Part shown: in pieces, positions 48,001-55,479 of the stretch | How positions within the stretch are numbered: the first letter of the stretch is position 1 | Layout of the letters: each line of letters starts with the position of its first letter | Assembly (NCBI GenBank): GCA_964624145.1 | Contig: CAZUXT010000013.1 | Location: 7,854-71,853 of the forward strand | Length of the DNA stretch: 64,000 bases | Source of the DNA: WJMT01 sp964624145 | GTDB taxonomy: Bacteria > Acidobacteriota > Aminicenantia > Aminicenantales > Aminicenantaceae | Direction of reading: 5' to 3' | Notes under the pieces: model-generated | What the model was told of the DNA's origin: nothing | What the model saw: the letters and a program-made list of their open reading frames with translations, nothing else | The model's database searches: none | Translations under genes and position numbers: made by a program

Positions 48001-48218
48001 TAATAGGTATAAGGCATGGAAGGGATCCCGGCTACCGCCGTCACTCTTCCTCCTCTATAAGGGCCTACACACCGCCATTTCATTGCCTGATACGCACTCT
48101 GGTCAATACGTTTCACATCCCTGGCTGCCTGGTTTGCCTGTAAAAAGAAAGGGATAACATATACAAGAGATAAACAAAAAACCACAGTAAATATCTTTTT
48201 AAAATTCAAATAATTCAT
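45051..48218 (-). CDS. Large secreted BNR/sortilin-type repeat protein, paralogue 2
   Basis: The 1,055-residue protein is a clear paralogue of the gene at 40346, almost equal in length. It has a signal peptide (MNYLNFKKIFTVVFCLSLVY), about eleven Asp-boxes (SVDGGKTW, SKDGGKTW, STDSGDTW, TEDFGRTW and others) through residues 60-740, and the same C-terminal sandwich and helical tail. AGAGGTG before ATG 48218 fixes the start; an in-frame ATG at 48236 lies at the ribosome site. Expected location is the periplasm or cell surface. Binding or hydrolysis partners are unknown. Confidence 0.85.
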   Translation of the reverse strand: MNYLNFKKIFTVVFCLSLVYVIPFFLQANQAARDVKRIDQSAYQAMKWRCVGPYRGGRVTAVAGIPSMPYTYYFGACGGGVWKTEDGGMNWRPVSDGYFKTGSVGAIAVSEWDPNVVYVGMGEAPIRGNVSHGDGMYKSVDGGKTWKHIGLGDTRQISRVRIHPRNPDLVYVAALGHVYGPNMQRGVFRSKDGGKTWEKVLYVSEKAGAIDLILDPFNPRVIYAAFWSAHRTPYSLVSGGPGSGLYKSTDSGDTWNELTHNPGMPKGVLGKIGVAASGARQDRVWAIVEAEEGGVFLSDNGGETWMRVNSDRNLRQRAWYYSRVYAGPQNHNEVYVLNTGLYRSMDGGRTFSYIRVPHGDNHDLWIDPNNPDRMINSNDGGANVTYNGGILWTPQDNQPTAQFYHVATDGRFPYWVYGAQQDNSTVRIASRTTESGIGPKYWHSVGGGESGHVVPKQDNPDIVYAGSYGGLITRWDYETRETRAINPWPENPMGWGAKDLKYRFQWTAPILVSRFNSNVLYHAAQVLFKSTDEGHSWKIISPDLTTNDKSKQNKSGGPITKDDTSVEYYCTIFALAESVYDPDILWAGSDDGLVHITRDGGKSWKDITPKNMPEWSMISMIETSTFKAGRAFIAVDRHKLDDFSPYIYKTEDFGRTWEKITNGIPDNTFVRVVREDPERKGLLYAGTEIGVFVSFDDGKNWQSLQLNLPVVPIRDMVVKEDDLVAATHGRAFWILDDLTPLHQLTDEVLEADFFLFTPRTSYRMGGYGYPRSDMGENPASGSVVYYYFKEKPEEEVTLKFLDSQGNLITEFKSGEMEQDTPGTFSRWGYSGSQTISIEQGMNRFVWDMRYPGAERVSGAVYWGASLRGPVAVSGDYTVRLKVGEDRMIKSWKWKKDPRIEATQRDLQEQFDFQIEIRDKASEVNRGIKTLRSVKHQIQDFFERYKDYDNSKDIIEAGRDIIKKLNAVEDELIQSRSKSGQDPLNFPIKLDNKIAALASYVSSADFRPTEQSYRVFHELCSKADSQLGLLDLYLERDLKNFNKMVKKADIPFVIVK

Positions 48219-48243
48219 AAAACACCTCTTTATCATTTAATGT

Positions 48244-49641
48244 CTATTGCGTCTCCAAGTACGCATGCACACGTTTGGTGGTTTTGTCTCTGCCTATAAG
48301 CTCTAAAACCTCAAATATTCCGGGGCTGACTTTCATTCCCAGCACAATGACTCTCAAAGCATGGATCAAAAGGGCTGCCTTCACTCCTTCTTTTTCAGCT
48401 CTCTTTCGTATGATTGTTTCGACTTTTTCCGCTGTAAAATCACCGCATCCTGAAAAATCCTGCATAAGTTTAGGCAAAAGCCGCTCAAGGCGTTCATCCT
48501 TCAGGTATTTTGTAACCGCCTCTTCCTCCATAGGATAGTCCTCTGACAGAAAAGGCCTGGCTCTGGGCGTAAAATCCGTTATGCGCCTGCTTCTTTGCTT
48601 TAAAAGACCTATCAGCCGTAAAAACCATCTTCTTTGCTTGTTCTCAAATTCATCAGCCCACAGACCGGAATTTTTTAGCTCCTCCCTCAAATAAGGAAGC
48701 AATTCCTCTGCATCCATTTGTGAGAGAAGCTGTCCGTTGAGCCATTCCAGCTTATCAAGGTCAAAAATGGGATGGCCGCTGCTTCTCCGGTCCAAATAGA
48801 ATCTCTCTTTCATCTCATCCATGGAATAGATTCTTTCTTTTCCAGGAGACCAGCTCATCTGGGCAAGAAAGTTCACTACAGCCAAAGGAAGAAATCCTTT
48901 ATCACGGAATTCAAGAACAGATGTCTCCCCGTGCCTTTTGCTCAGCTTCTTTCTGTCTTTTCCCAGTATGAGAGACATATGGGCAAAGCTCGGGATACCG
49001 GCTCCCAGTGCTTTATAAACAAGGATCTGTTTGGGAGTATTTGATATATGGTCGTCTCCCCTTATAACATGAGTGATTTTTTGATCGATGTCATCACTCA
49101 CTACAGAGAGATGATAAGTGGGAAGCCCGTCCCGCCTGAGAAGCACAAAATCTTCAATATTATCTGACTGTGTTGTAATGGCTCCGTGTATCATGTCCTT
49201 GTATCTGACCTCTCCCTCAGGGACCTTAAACCGTATGGCTTTTTTAAGCCCTTGTTGCTCGTAATTCCTTATCTCATTTTTTGACAGGCCGGAACACGCG
49301 CATCTGGTCTCCCATTGTCCGGACGTCTTTCTGGCCTCCGGTGGGCAGTAGCAGTAATATGCAGCGCCTCTTTTAACCAGCTCTTCTGCTCTTTTCTGAT
49401 AAAATTTAAGTCTTTTTGACTGGAACACAGGGCCTTCATCCCAATCCAATCCCAGCCAGCGGAGCCCATTAATGATCCCCTTACTCATTTCTTGAGACGA
49501 TCGTGAAACATCCGTGTCTTCGACCCGGAGGATAAATCTCCCTTTGTAATGACGGGCATACAGCCAGTTATAGAGTGCTGTACGGGCTGCCCCGATATGC
49601 AGGTGTCCTGTGGGGCTTGGAGCAAATCTTACGCGTACCAT
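48244..49641 (-). CDS. gltX: Glutamyl-tRNA synthetase
   Basis: The 465-residue class I enzyme has the HIGH motif in SPTGHLHIGAARTALYN at the N-terminus and KLSKRHG near residue 237 as KMSKS. A zinc-type cysteine set lies in YYCYCPPE and TRCACSG near 97-121. It charges glutamate to tRNA-Glu; whether it also mischarges tRNA-Gln cannot be told. The gene lies 25 bp upstream of the second BNR gene on the same strand. Confidence 0.95.
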   Translation of the reverse strand: MVRVRFAPSPTGHLHIGAARTALYNWLYARHYKGRFILRVEDTDVSRSSQEMSKGIINGLRWLGLDWDEGPVFQSKRLKFYQKRAEELVKRGAAYYCYCPPEARKTSGQWETRCACSGLSKNEIRNYEQQGLKKAIRFKVPEGEVRYKDMIHGAITTQSDNIEDFVLLRRDGLPTYHLSVVSDDIDQKITHVIRGDDHISNTPKQILVYKALGAGIPSFAHMSLILGKDRKKLSKRHGETSVLEFRDKGFLPLAVVNFLAQMSWSPGKERIYSMDEMKERFYLDRRSSGHPIFDLDKLEWLNGQLLSQMDAEELLPYLREELKNSGLWADEFENKQRRWFLRLIGLLKQRSRRITDFTPRARPFLSEDYPMEEEAVTKYLKDERLERLLPKLMQDFSGCGDFTAEKVETIIRKRAEKEGVKAALLIHALRVIVLGMKVSPGIFEVLELIGRDKTTKRVHAYLETQ

Positions 49642-49696
49642 TATTCAAAATGAATATAGCAAAAAACTGGAAAACAGTAAACCTTTTGAATCTAAT

Positions 49697-49929
49697 GGGG
49701 GACGCTCCATAAGGTACCACCCTATATTACTGAATCCTTTGGATATTAAAAAATATTCCAGATTGACTCCCTCTGAACTATTTCTATTTTATACACTACC
49801 GCCATCCTGCAGACGTAAGTCCCTATATGAGTGTGTTCCAACGATTCAAGACAACTGAAGATCTCATTCTGGTAGTAAGCCGCGTACATAAGCGGGATTC
49901 TATAGGGTGGTACCTTATGGGACGTCCCC
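49697..49929. mobile_element. MITE-like inverted-repeat element A, copy 2
   Basis: Same length, orientation and termini as the copy at 34776-35008. It lies between gltX and transketolase, and the transketolase promoter begins 22 bp after its right end. Flanks (AAT and GAT) do not form a convincing target duplication. The rest of 49642-50059 holds only that promoter. Confidence 0.85.
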
Positions 49930-49951
49930 GGATGATTTGTCAAAAAAAACA

Positions 49952-49980
49952 TTGTGAAGCAAAGCGTAAGATATTATAAT
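49952..49980 (+). promoter_or_regulatory. Predicted transketolase promoter
   Basis: TTGTGA at 49952-49957 and a perfect TATAAT at 49975-49980 with a 17-bp spacer, 80 bp before the start codon. Confidence 0.6.
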
Positions 49981-50059
49981 GGTTTGTTCTTTTTCTCATG
50001 TTTTATGACACCATCGCCATTATTTATGAACAATACAGATTAAAAAGGGAGTTTTATTA

Positions 50060-51883
50060 ATGGACAAAATAGGAGCATTAAAAAAAATCGCACAGAGACT
50101 TCGCATTCATTCCTTAAAAATGACTTCTGAAGCAGGTTCGGGTCACCCCACGACCTGTCTTTCAATGGCTGAAATCGCGGCTTGCTTGTTTTTTGATGAG
50201 ATGAGATACAACATACATGATCCCTTCGACTGGTCAAATGATGAATTCGTCCTCTCCAAAGGACATGCAGCTCCCATTCTGTGGGCCTGCTATGCTGAAG
50301 CCGGTATCATCCCTCAGGAAAGTCTTATGGATTTGAGAAAAATCTCAAGCCCATTAGAAGGACACCCCACTCCCAGGATGAACTGGGTTAAATCAGCAAC
50401 AGGCTCTCTCGGGCAGGGCCTTTCCATAGGTGTCGGGATAGCCGCTGCTGTTAAACTGGCTGGATCAGACCGAAGAGTCTATGTGGTTATGGGAGACGGC
50501 GAATGCGCGGAAGGATCGACCTGGGAAGCATCTAACAGCGCGGCTGACCTTGAATTGGATAACCTTTGTGCTGTTGTTGACATCAACCGGCTGTCCCAGT
50601 CAGGACCGACCATGCACGGTCATGACATCAGTGCCTATACAAAAAAATTCAGGGCTTTTGGCTGGGAATGCATAGAGGTAGACGGCCATAATATAGAACA
50701 AATTCTTCAGGCCCTGCATAAAGCAAAAACAGCTGAAAAACCTGTGGTTATTCTGGCAAGAACCCTAAAAGGAAAAGGAGTGTCCTTTCTGGAAGATAAA
50801 AACGGATGGCACGGCAAGCCCTTAAAAGGCGATGATATCCAAAAGGCTCTTAAGGAAATAGGACCTATGCCCGAAATAGACGCAAAAAAGTATGTCAAAA
50901 AACCGGATAAAGCTGTGGCCCCTGAATTGAAAAAAAGTTTTGACTTTGAAAGGCTGGATTACAGCAAGGATACAGCCACGCGGCGAGGTTATGGAAACGC
51001 GCTTCTGAGCCTGGGAAAGGTCAACGAAGCGGTCATCTCTATAGACGGTGATGTCAAGAACTCAACATATGCGGAAGATTTCTTTGAAGCCTTTCCTGAA
51101 AGGTCCTTTCAATCCTATATTGCTGAACAGAATATGATTGGGATGGGCATTGGAATGGCTGTCAAAGGATATATCCCGTTTATGGCAACGTTTTCAGCTT
51201 TTCTCGGAAGAGCGCACGACCAGATCCGGATGGCAGCTTACTCTATGTCCAACATTAAAGTGGCTGGCTCCCATGCTGGAGTCAGCATAGGAGAGGACGG
51301 GCCTTCCCAGATGGGACTGGAAGATATGGCCCTGTTCACTCCCATACCCGGCTGTGTGGTCCTCTATCCCTGCGACGCTCCCTCTGCGGAAGCCTGCGTT
51401 GAAACAATGGCCAGATATAACGGCATGGCCTATATAAGGACCACCAGACCCGCCACTCCGGTGCTCTATAAAAAAGGAGAAAAATTTCCGGTGGGAGGGT
51501 CAAAGGTTATAAAAAAGAGCGGTGAAGACAAGGCTCTTATTGTAGCCGCCGGAATCACTGTTTTCGAAGCTCTCAAGGCCTACGAAATATTGAAGAAAAA
51601 AGGAATCCCTGTTCGTATCATGGATGCCTATTCCATAAAACCCGTAGACAGCGCCGGCCTGATAAATAATGCGGAAGAAACAGGAGGAAAGGTCGTGGCT
51701 GTGGAAGACCATTATCCCAGCGGAGGGCTGGGATGTGCAGTGGCTCAAGCTCTGGCTGGAAAAGCAAAAGTCATCCATCTGGCTGTTGAGTCCCTTCCCC
51801 GTTCAGGAAAGCCAGAGGAGCTTCTGGACAAATACGGGATATCAGCCAAACACATCATAGAATCCGTTGAAAAATTACAGTAA
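50060..51883 (+). CDS. tkt: Transketolase, compact animal-like type
   Basis: The 607-residue enzyme includes all three transketolase domains. GSGHPTTCLSMAEI near residue 29, GDGECAEGSTWEASN near 147 (thiamine diphosphate site) and the pyrimidine domain from about 310 (TRRGYGNALL) are visible. Its length and N-terminal segment resemble animal transketolases (about 620 residues) more than the 660-residue E. coli type. It moves two-carbon units between sugar phosphates. A GGGAG ribosome site precedes the ATG; the 3' end overlaps the nuclease gene by 17 bp. Confidence 0.93.
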   Translation: MDKIGALKKIAQRLRIHSLKMTSEAGSGHPTTCLSMAEIAACLFFDEMRYNIHDPFDWSNDEFVLSKGHAAPILWACYAEAGIIPQESLMDLRKISSPLEGHPTPRMNWVKSATGSLGQGLSIGVGIAAAVKLAGSDRRVYVVMGDGECAEGSTWEASNSAADLELDNLCAVVDINRLSQSGPTMHGHDISAYTKKFRAFGWECIEVDGHNIEQILQALHKAKTAEKPVVILARTLKGKGVSFLEDKNGWHGKPLKGDDIQKALKEIGPMPEIDAKKYVKKPDKAVAPELKKSFDFERLDYSKDTATRRGYGNALLSLGKVNEAVISIDGDVKNSTYAEDFFEAFPERSFQSYIAEQNMIGMGIGMAVKGYIPFMATFSAFLGRAHDQIRMAAYSMSNIKVAGSHAGVSIGEDGPSQMGLEDMALFTPIPGCVVLYPCDAPSAEACVETMARYNGMAYIRTTRPATPVLYKKGEKFPVGGSKVIKKSGEDKALIVAAGITVFEALKAYEILKKKGIPVRIMDAYSIKPVDSAGLINNAEETGGKVVAVEDHYPSGGLGCAVAQALAGKAKVIHLAVESLPRSGKPEELLDKYGISAKHIIESVEKLQ

Positions 51884-52646
51884 AAAACGCTTTTACGAAA
51901 CATCAAAAACACTTCTCGTTTTTTTCTTTTTTTGTATAGTTCTGCTGCTGCAGGGTTCTGCTCAGACAGACATCGGCACGGTCACTGTGGTTTATGACGG
52001 AGACACCATTAAAGTCCGTCTTGCGAATGGGGAAGAAGAAAAAATCCGATTGATCGGAATTGATGCTCCAGAAACAAACTCTGAGGACAAAAAAATCAGG
52101 CTGAACGCATTTTATTCAAAAAGATTTGTGTTTAGGTCCCTCTACAAGAAACCGGTTAGGATAGAATATGATTGGGAAAAACGCGATAAATACGGAAGGC
52201 TTCTTGCCTATATTTGGACTGAAGACGGGACCTTGTTCAATGAATATGTCATTCAAAGAGGATTTGCCGCCGCTTACACCCGATTCAAATACAGACCAGA
52301 ATACAGGGAAAGATTTGTGAAAGCAGAGGAATACGCCAAAACAAAAGGAAACGGCATATGGAAAACAGAGCCTTTCCCCTTAATCAGTGAAAAAGATGCC
52401 CCTACTCACATCGGTAAACTTATCTCTTATGCCTTTATCTGTGGTTCCATTCGGGACCAGGGAAACCTGCTGATTCTGGAATCAAGAGATGACAACTTCG
52501 GCGCTATCATGTATAAAAAATATCTTGATCTCTTCCCTGAAATGAATTCCCTGATTGGGGAAAAACTCTTGGTATCCGGTTTTTTAGAGGAATACATGGG
52601 TCAGCCCCAGATCATGCTCTTTGATCCTTCCCAAATCAGAAAATGA
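51867..52646 (+). CDS. Secreted thermonuclease-like (SNase) protein
   Basis: A hydrophobic signal (KTLLVFFFFCIVLLLQGSAQ) at about residues 15-34 precedes an SNase domain: VVYDGDTIKVRL near 42, RLIGIDAPETN near 61 and DKYGRLLAYIW near 107, with active-site-type Asp and Arg residues. The last 80 residues look like an OB-fold. It is likely an exported nuclease. The start TTG at 51867 lies inside tkt and has no strong ribosome site; no ATG is available before the signal segment. Confidence 0.8.
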   Translation: MKNYSKKRFYETSKTLLVFFFFCIVLLLQGSAQTDIGTVTVVYDGDTIKVRLANGEEEKIRLIGIDAPETNSEDKKIRLNAFYSKRFVFRSLYKKPVRIEYDWEKRDKYGRLLAYIWTEDGTLFNEYVIQRGFAAAYTRFKYRPEYRERFVKAEEYAKTKGNGIWKTEPFPLISEKDAPTHIGKLISYAFICGSIRDQGNLLILESRDDNFGAIMYKKYLDLFPEMNSLIGEKLLVSGFLEEYMGQPQIMLFDPSQIRK

Positions 52647-52721
52647 AGCAAATAAAAAAAAATTTGACTGCATTATTGCCCTAGGTTATAGTCTTTATAT
52701 ATTCAGCGGGGGAGAGGAAAA

Positions 52722-53486
52722 ATGAAAAGGATACCTGTTTTTTTTATCTTGTCTTTAATATGAGTATATTCAGGTTCTCTTTTTGGGAATAATCAATACG
52801 AAAAAGCTACTGATAGGAGGAATCCACAAATGAACAATTCAAATAAGGGTCAGAAGACTTCTGGCTCAAACAATATAATATATTCAATTGTTACTCGTAA
52901 CAGAACTCCAAAAGTCAAACCAGGGGGAAAAGTAGAAATTGAGGTATTTCTGTCTGGGTATGGAATGCCGAAGAAAAACAAATTAAATATTCAATATTCC
53001 TCTCCATACATAATAAACAAGGAGGATTCAGGCAATCTTTCATCTGTTATTGCATTCTATAATGATAATAATACTGGAGAGGCAAAACCTGTATCTGGGA
53101 AAAAATATAAAAAGGGCCACAAGTTAGACCACATTGGTGCATGTGTTATTATAAATAAAGGATATTTTTTAAAAGTTCCAAGAGAACCTAGGGAAGGAGA
53201 GGTTGCAAAATCTGAGATCAATAGGGTAATGAGTGAAAATAGTTGGGATAATGAGCCACCACTGTTATTAAGCCTCAATATTTCCAGGGATGCTCCACCA
53301 GGGGATTATGATATTACATTCATTTTGACTTATGGCGATGAGCAAAATCTCCTTCAAGATTATAAATCAGTTCCCTTTCACATCACAAGTTGGTGGGAAA
53401 GAAATCAAGGATGGATAGGATTTGTTGGTGTTACGATAGCATTAATTTCATTGCTAATTTCAGCGGTTGGACGCCTTTTTAACTAG
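52722..53486 (+). pseudogene. Exported Ig-like protein gene interrupted by an in-frame TGA
   Basis: ATG 52722, after a GGGGGAGAGG ribosome site, opens MKRIPVFFILSLI, a signal-peptide-like start, and stops at TGA 52761-52763. The same frame continues without another stop through VYSGSLFG and joins the ATG at 52830 of the open 218-residue stretch. That stretch has a beta-rich, Ig/CARDB-like body (KPGGKVEIEVFLSG) and a C-terminal membrane helix (WIGFVGVTIALISLLIS). A separate GGAGG at 52816-52820 could restart translation at 52830. I do not recognise the family. Nonsense mutation, sequencing error or coupled restart are all possible. Confidence 0.6.
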
Positions 53487-53584
53487 TAGTTTAAAGACCT
53501 ATGTTTTTTCTCCAGCACCTCTTATTCTTTTTACACCTGTAAGATCCAGCTTAAGGATATCAATAGGCGGGTAGCATTCCGAGA

Positions 53585-53632
53585 TGAATCGGCATATAGT
53601 TTTACGAGTCTGGCCGGCTAGAGGCCGATTCA
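53585..53632. repeat. 48-bp inverted repeat between convergent genes
   Basis: TGAATCGGC at 53585-53593 and GCCGATTCA at 53624-53632 form a 9-bp inverted pair with an inner GGCC / GGCC. It contains TTTTACGAGTC, shared with family B left arms. There is no U-run, so it is not a clear terminator. Confidence 0.45.
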
Positions 53633-53676
53633 CTTAGGTATACTTTAATCCCTATAATTATTTCTATTAAAACTAT

Positions 53677-53853
53677 TTATGTGGAGGTGAAATATCTTAT
53701 TTCAGGTTCTTGAATCTCTGAAATTATTTTACTTAATTCCTTTATTTCCTCATATTTTTCAATATCTTCTTGTGTTATGGGATATTTCATGATCTTTTTT
53801 TGTTTTTCAACTTCTTCAAAAACAATATGAAACTTCAATTTATTTTTTTTCAT
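53677..53853 (-). CDS. Small protein of 58 residues, unknown
   Basis: ATG 53853 follows the stop of the protease gene by 2 bp, with AGAGGG just upstream inside that gene. The product is charged and helical (MKKNKLKFHIVFEEVEKQKK, then many E, K and I residues) with no membrane segment. Tight spacing and the ribosome site support a real gene translated with the protease. I do not recognise it; an adaptor or antitoxin-like partner is only a guess. Confidence 0.6.
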   Translation of the reverse strand: MKKNKLKFHIVFEEVEKQKKIMKYPITQEDIEKYEEIKELSKIISEIQEPEIRYFTST

Positions 53854-53855
53854 TA

Positions 53856-55007
53856 TTATCCCTCTATTATTTTTTTCTTTGTTTCCAGCTCTATTTGTCT
53901 TCTTAATTCACTCAACTCAATTGTAGTTTTGCATTTTGGGCATTCAATTTTATTGTTTTTTGGAAAAGTTTTTGCTCCTTTTTGAATAGGTATACCCTTT
54001 TTAAAATTAGCTTGAATCTTTATTTTATTTTTACATTTCGGGCACTCAACTTCTATTATAGCACTATTATGTTCCTTTTTCCTATCTCGTATTGGTTTTA
54101 TATAACGATATATTTGTGCATCTACAGTTTCAAATATTTTATATATAGAAGTTGTATCAAATGTTATCTTTAAAAGTGTATAATATCTAGAAATAGCTTC
54201 ATATAAGTCAGGTTCCTTTGAGTAATCAGTTATCTTTAAGCCCATTTCATGAAGATCGTTTATTTTTATCGATCTTCCATGTGTTAACCATTTTCCGTGA
54301 TCACACAAAACTTTTGCAATCTCCTCAGCTCGATCTTCTTTTTCTTGATTAGTTACTTTTTTACCGGTAGTTGAATGAGTCTTCCAAAATTTAAATTTAT
54401 AATTTGTGAGCCAATTAGTAACAAGAGTTTTTGAAAATTCTAATAAATTTTCACAAGTTTGGATATCACCAGGAGATATATTTTGTAATATGGGTATAAA
54501 AGCTTGATTAAGTGAACCTATTTTATCAACTTCATTTTTTATTTTTTCTAATCCCTTTAAAAAAGCATCTGCTGAAAAAACTCTATATCTTAGAACAATT
54601 TGTGCATCTATTGGTCCCAATGCTGAAATTTCCTCCATAAGAATTTCGTCTCCTGCCATAACCATTATCGTCCCAGCGCTTTTTGCACATCCTGGAATTA
54701 TCATTGCCACTTCAGAAAATTTACGTCTAATTAACTTTACTATGTCTTCAGCTATTTCTGCTAAACCTCCAGGAGTTTCTAAGATTATATCGATCTTATC
54801 TCCTTGAAGATTACTTAATTGATCTGAAATTGGGACTAAATCATCATAAACAATCGAAGTTTCTGCACGTTTTGTTATAGCTGAAGCATATACAAAGATA
54901 TCTCTACCGCCTCTAATTTTCGAAATTGTTTTTAGTTGCTTTTTTCTTTCTTTAGATAAATCTTGAAAATTGAAATTCTTGTCTAAATATTCAGAATAAA
55001 TACCCAT
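53856..55007 (-). CDS. SppA/ClpP-fold serine protease (SDH type) with zinc knuckles
   Basis: The 383-residue protein has the serine-dehydrogenase-proteinase (SDH_sah) pattern: LETPGG at 76-81, the nucleophile serine S110 in GCAKSAGT and D134 in LGPIDAQI. No signal peptide or membrane helix is seen, so it is cytoplasmic. The C-terminus carries two CxxC pairs (C322/C325 and C356/C359), a split zinc-ribbon that could recruit a substrate or nucleic acid. Its base composition is clearly more AT-rich than the flanking housekeeping genes. It is near a tRNA gene and followed by a 58-residue ORF, a setting typical of acquired or defence genes, though no defence role can be shown. Confidence 0.8.
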   Translation of the reverse strand: MGIYSEYLDKNFNFQDLSKERKKQLKTISKIRGGRDIFVYASAITKRAETSIVYDDLVPISDQLSNLQGDKIDIILETPGGLAEIAEDIVKLIRRKFSEVAMIIPGCAKSAGTIMVMAGDEILMEEISALGPIDAQIVLRYRVFSADAFLKGLEKIKNEVDKIGSLNQAFIPILQNISPGDIQTCENLLEFSKTLVTNWLTNYKFKFWKTHSTTGKKVTNQEKEDRAEEIAKVLCDHGKWLTHGRSIKINDLHEMGLKITDYSKEPDLYEAISRYYTLLKITFDTTSIYKIFETVDAQIYRYIKPIRDRKKEHNSAIIEVECPKCKNKIKIQANFKKGIPIQKGAKTFPKNNKIECPKCKTTIELSELRRQIELETKKKIIEG

Positions 55008-55211
55008 CTGCTTTAGTAATAAAATTTTAATTTAAGCATATTATTAAGTCAAGTCATGAAAAGAGAAATATATTAAATTTAAAAGTGTTGACTTTGTGTC
55101 GTGTTTGTTGTCAATATTTGTCTTTATTTGTCACAATCATTGATTTTGATAAGTTCATAAAATTGTTCATAAATCGTTGATTTTCCAGGGGTAACAGGGG
55201 TAAATAAAAAA

Positions 55212-55284
55212 TGCGCCAGGCGGGATTCGAACCCGCGACCTTCGGTTCCGGAGACCGACACTCTATCCACTGAGCTACAGGCGC
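55212..55284 (-). tRNA. tRNA-Arg (CCG anticodon)
   Basis: The - strand has a GCGCCTG acceptor start, a D-stem AGCTCAGTGGATAGAG, the anticodon loop CTCCGGA (anticodon CCG) and a TTCGAAT loop. Discriminator A; no CCA encoded. It reads CGG codons. The rest of 55008-55479 holds no gene; AGGGGTAA-like direct repeats lie just past the tRNA 3' end. Confidence 0.95.
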
Positions 55285-55479
55285 ATACATTCAGAGATGA
55301 TAAATATAAATCAATCTATCTCATTTTTCAAACCTAAAGATATTTTGGCCCCCTTGTTTTTAATAAAAAGGTTGACTAACGAGCGAAAAATTACTATAAA
55401 TTTAAAGGGCTATAAAGAGGATATTTGTCTGATTGTTTGTGTCAGATAATAATTTAATATATGCTAAGGTTGATTCATA

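Noticed and set aside
52761..52763. TGA read as selenocysteine
   Set aside because: No convincing SECIS-type hairpin follows, and the position is inside a signal peptide, where selenocysteine would be pointless.
55008..55284. Integration (att) site at tRNA-Arg for an island
   Set aside because: I found no second copy of the tRNA 3' end at the other side of the AT-rich patch and no integrase gene.
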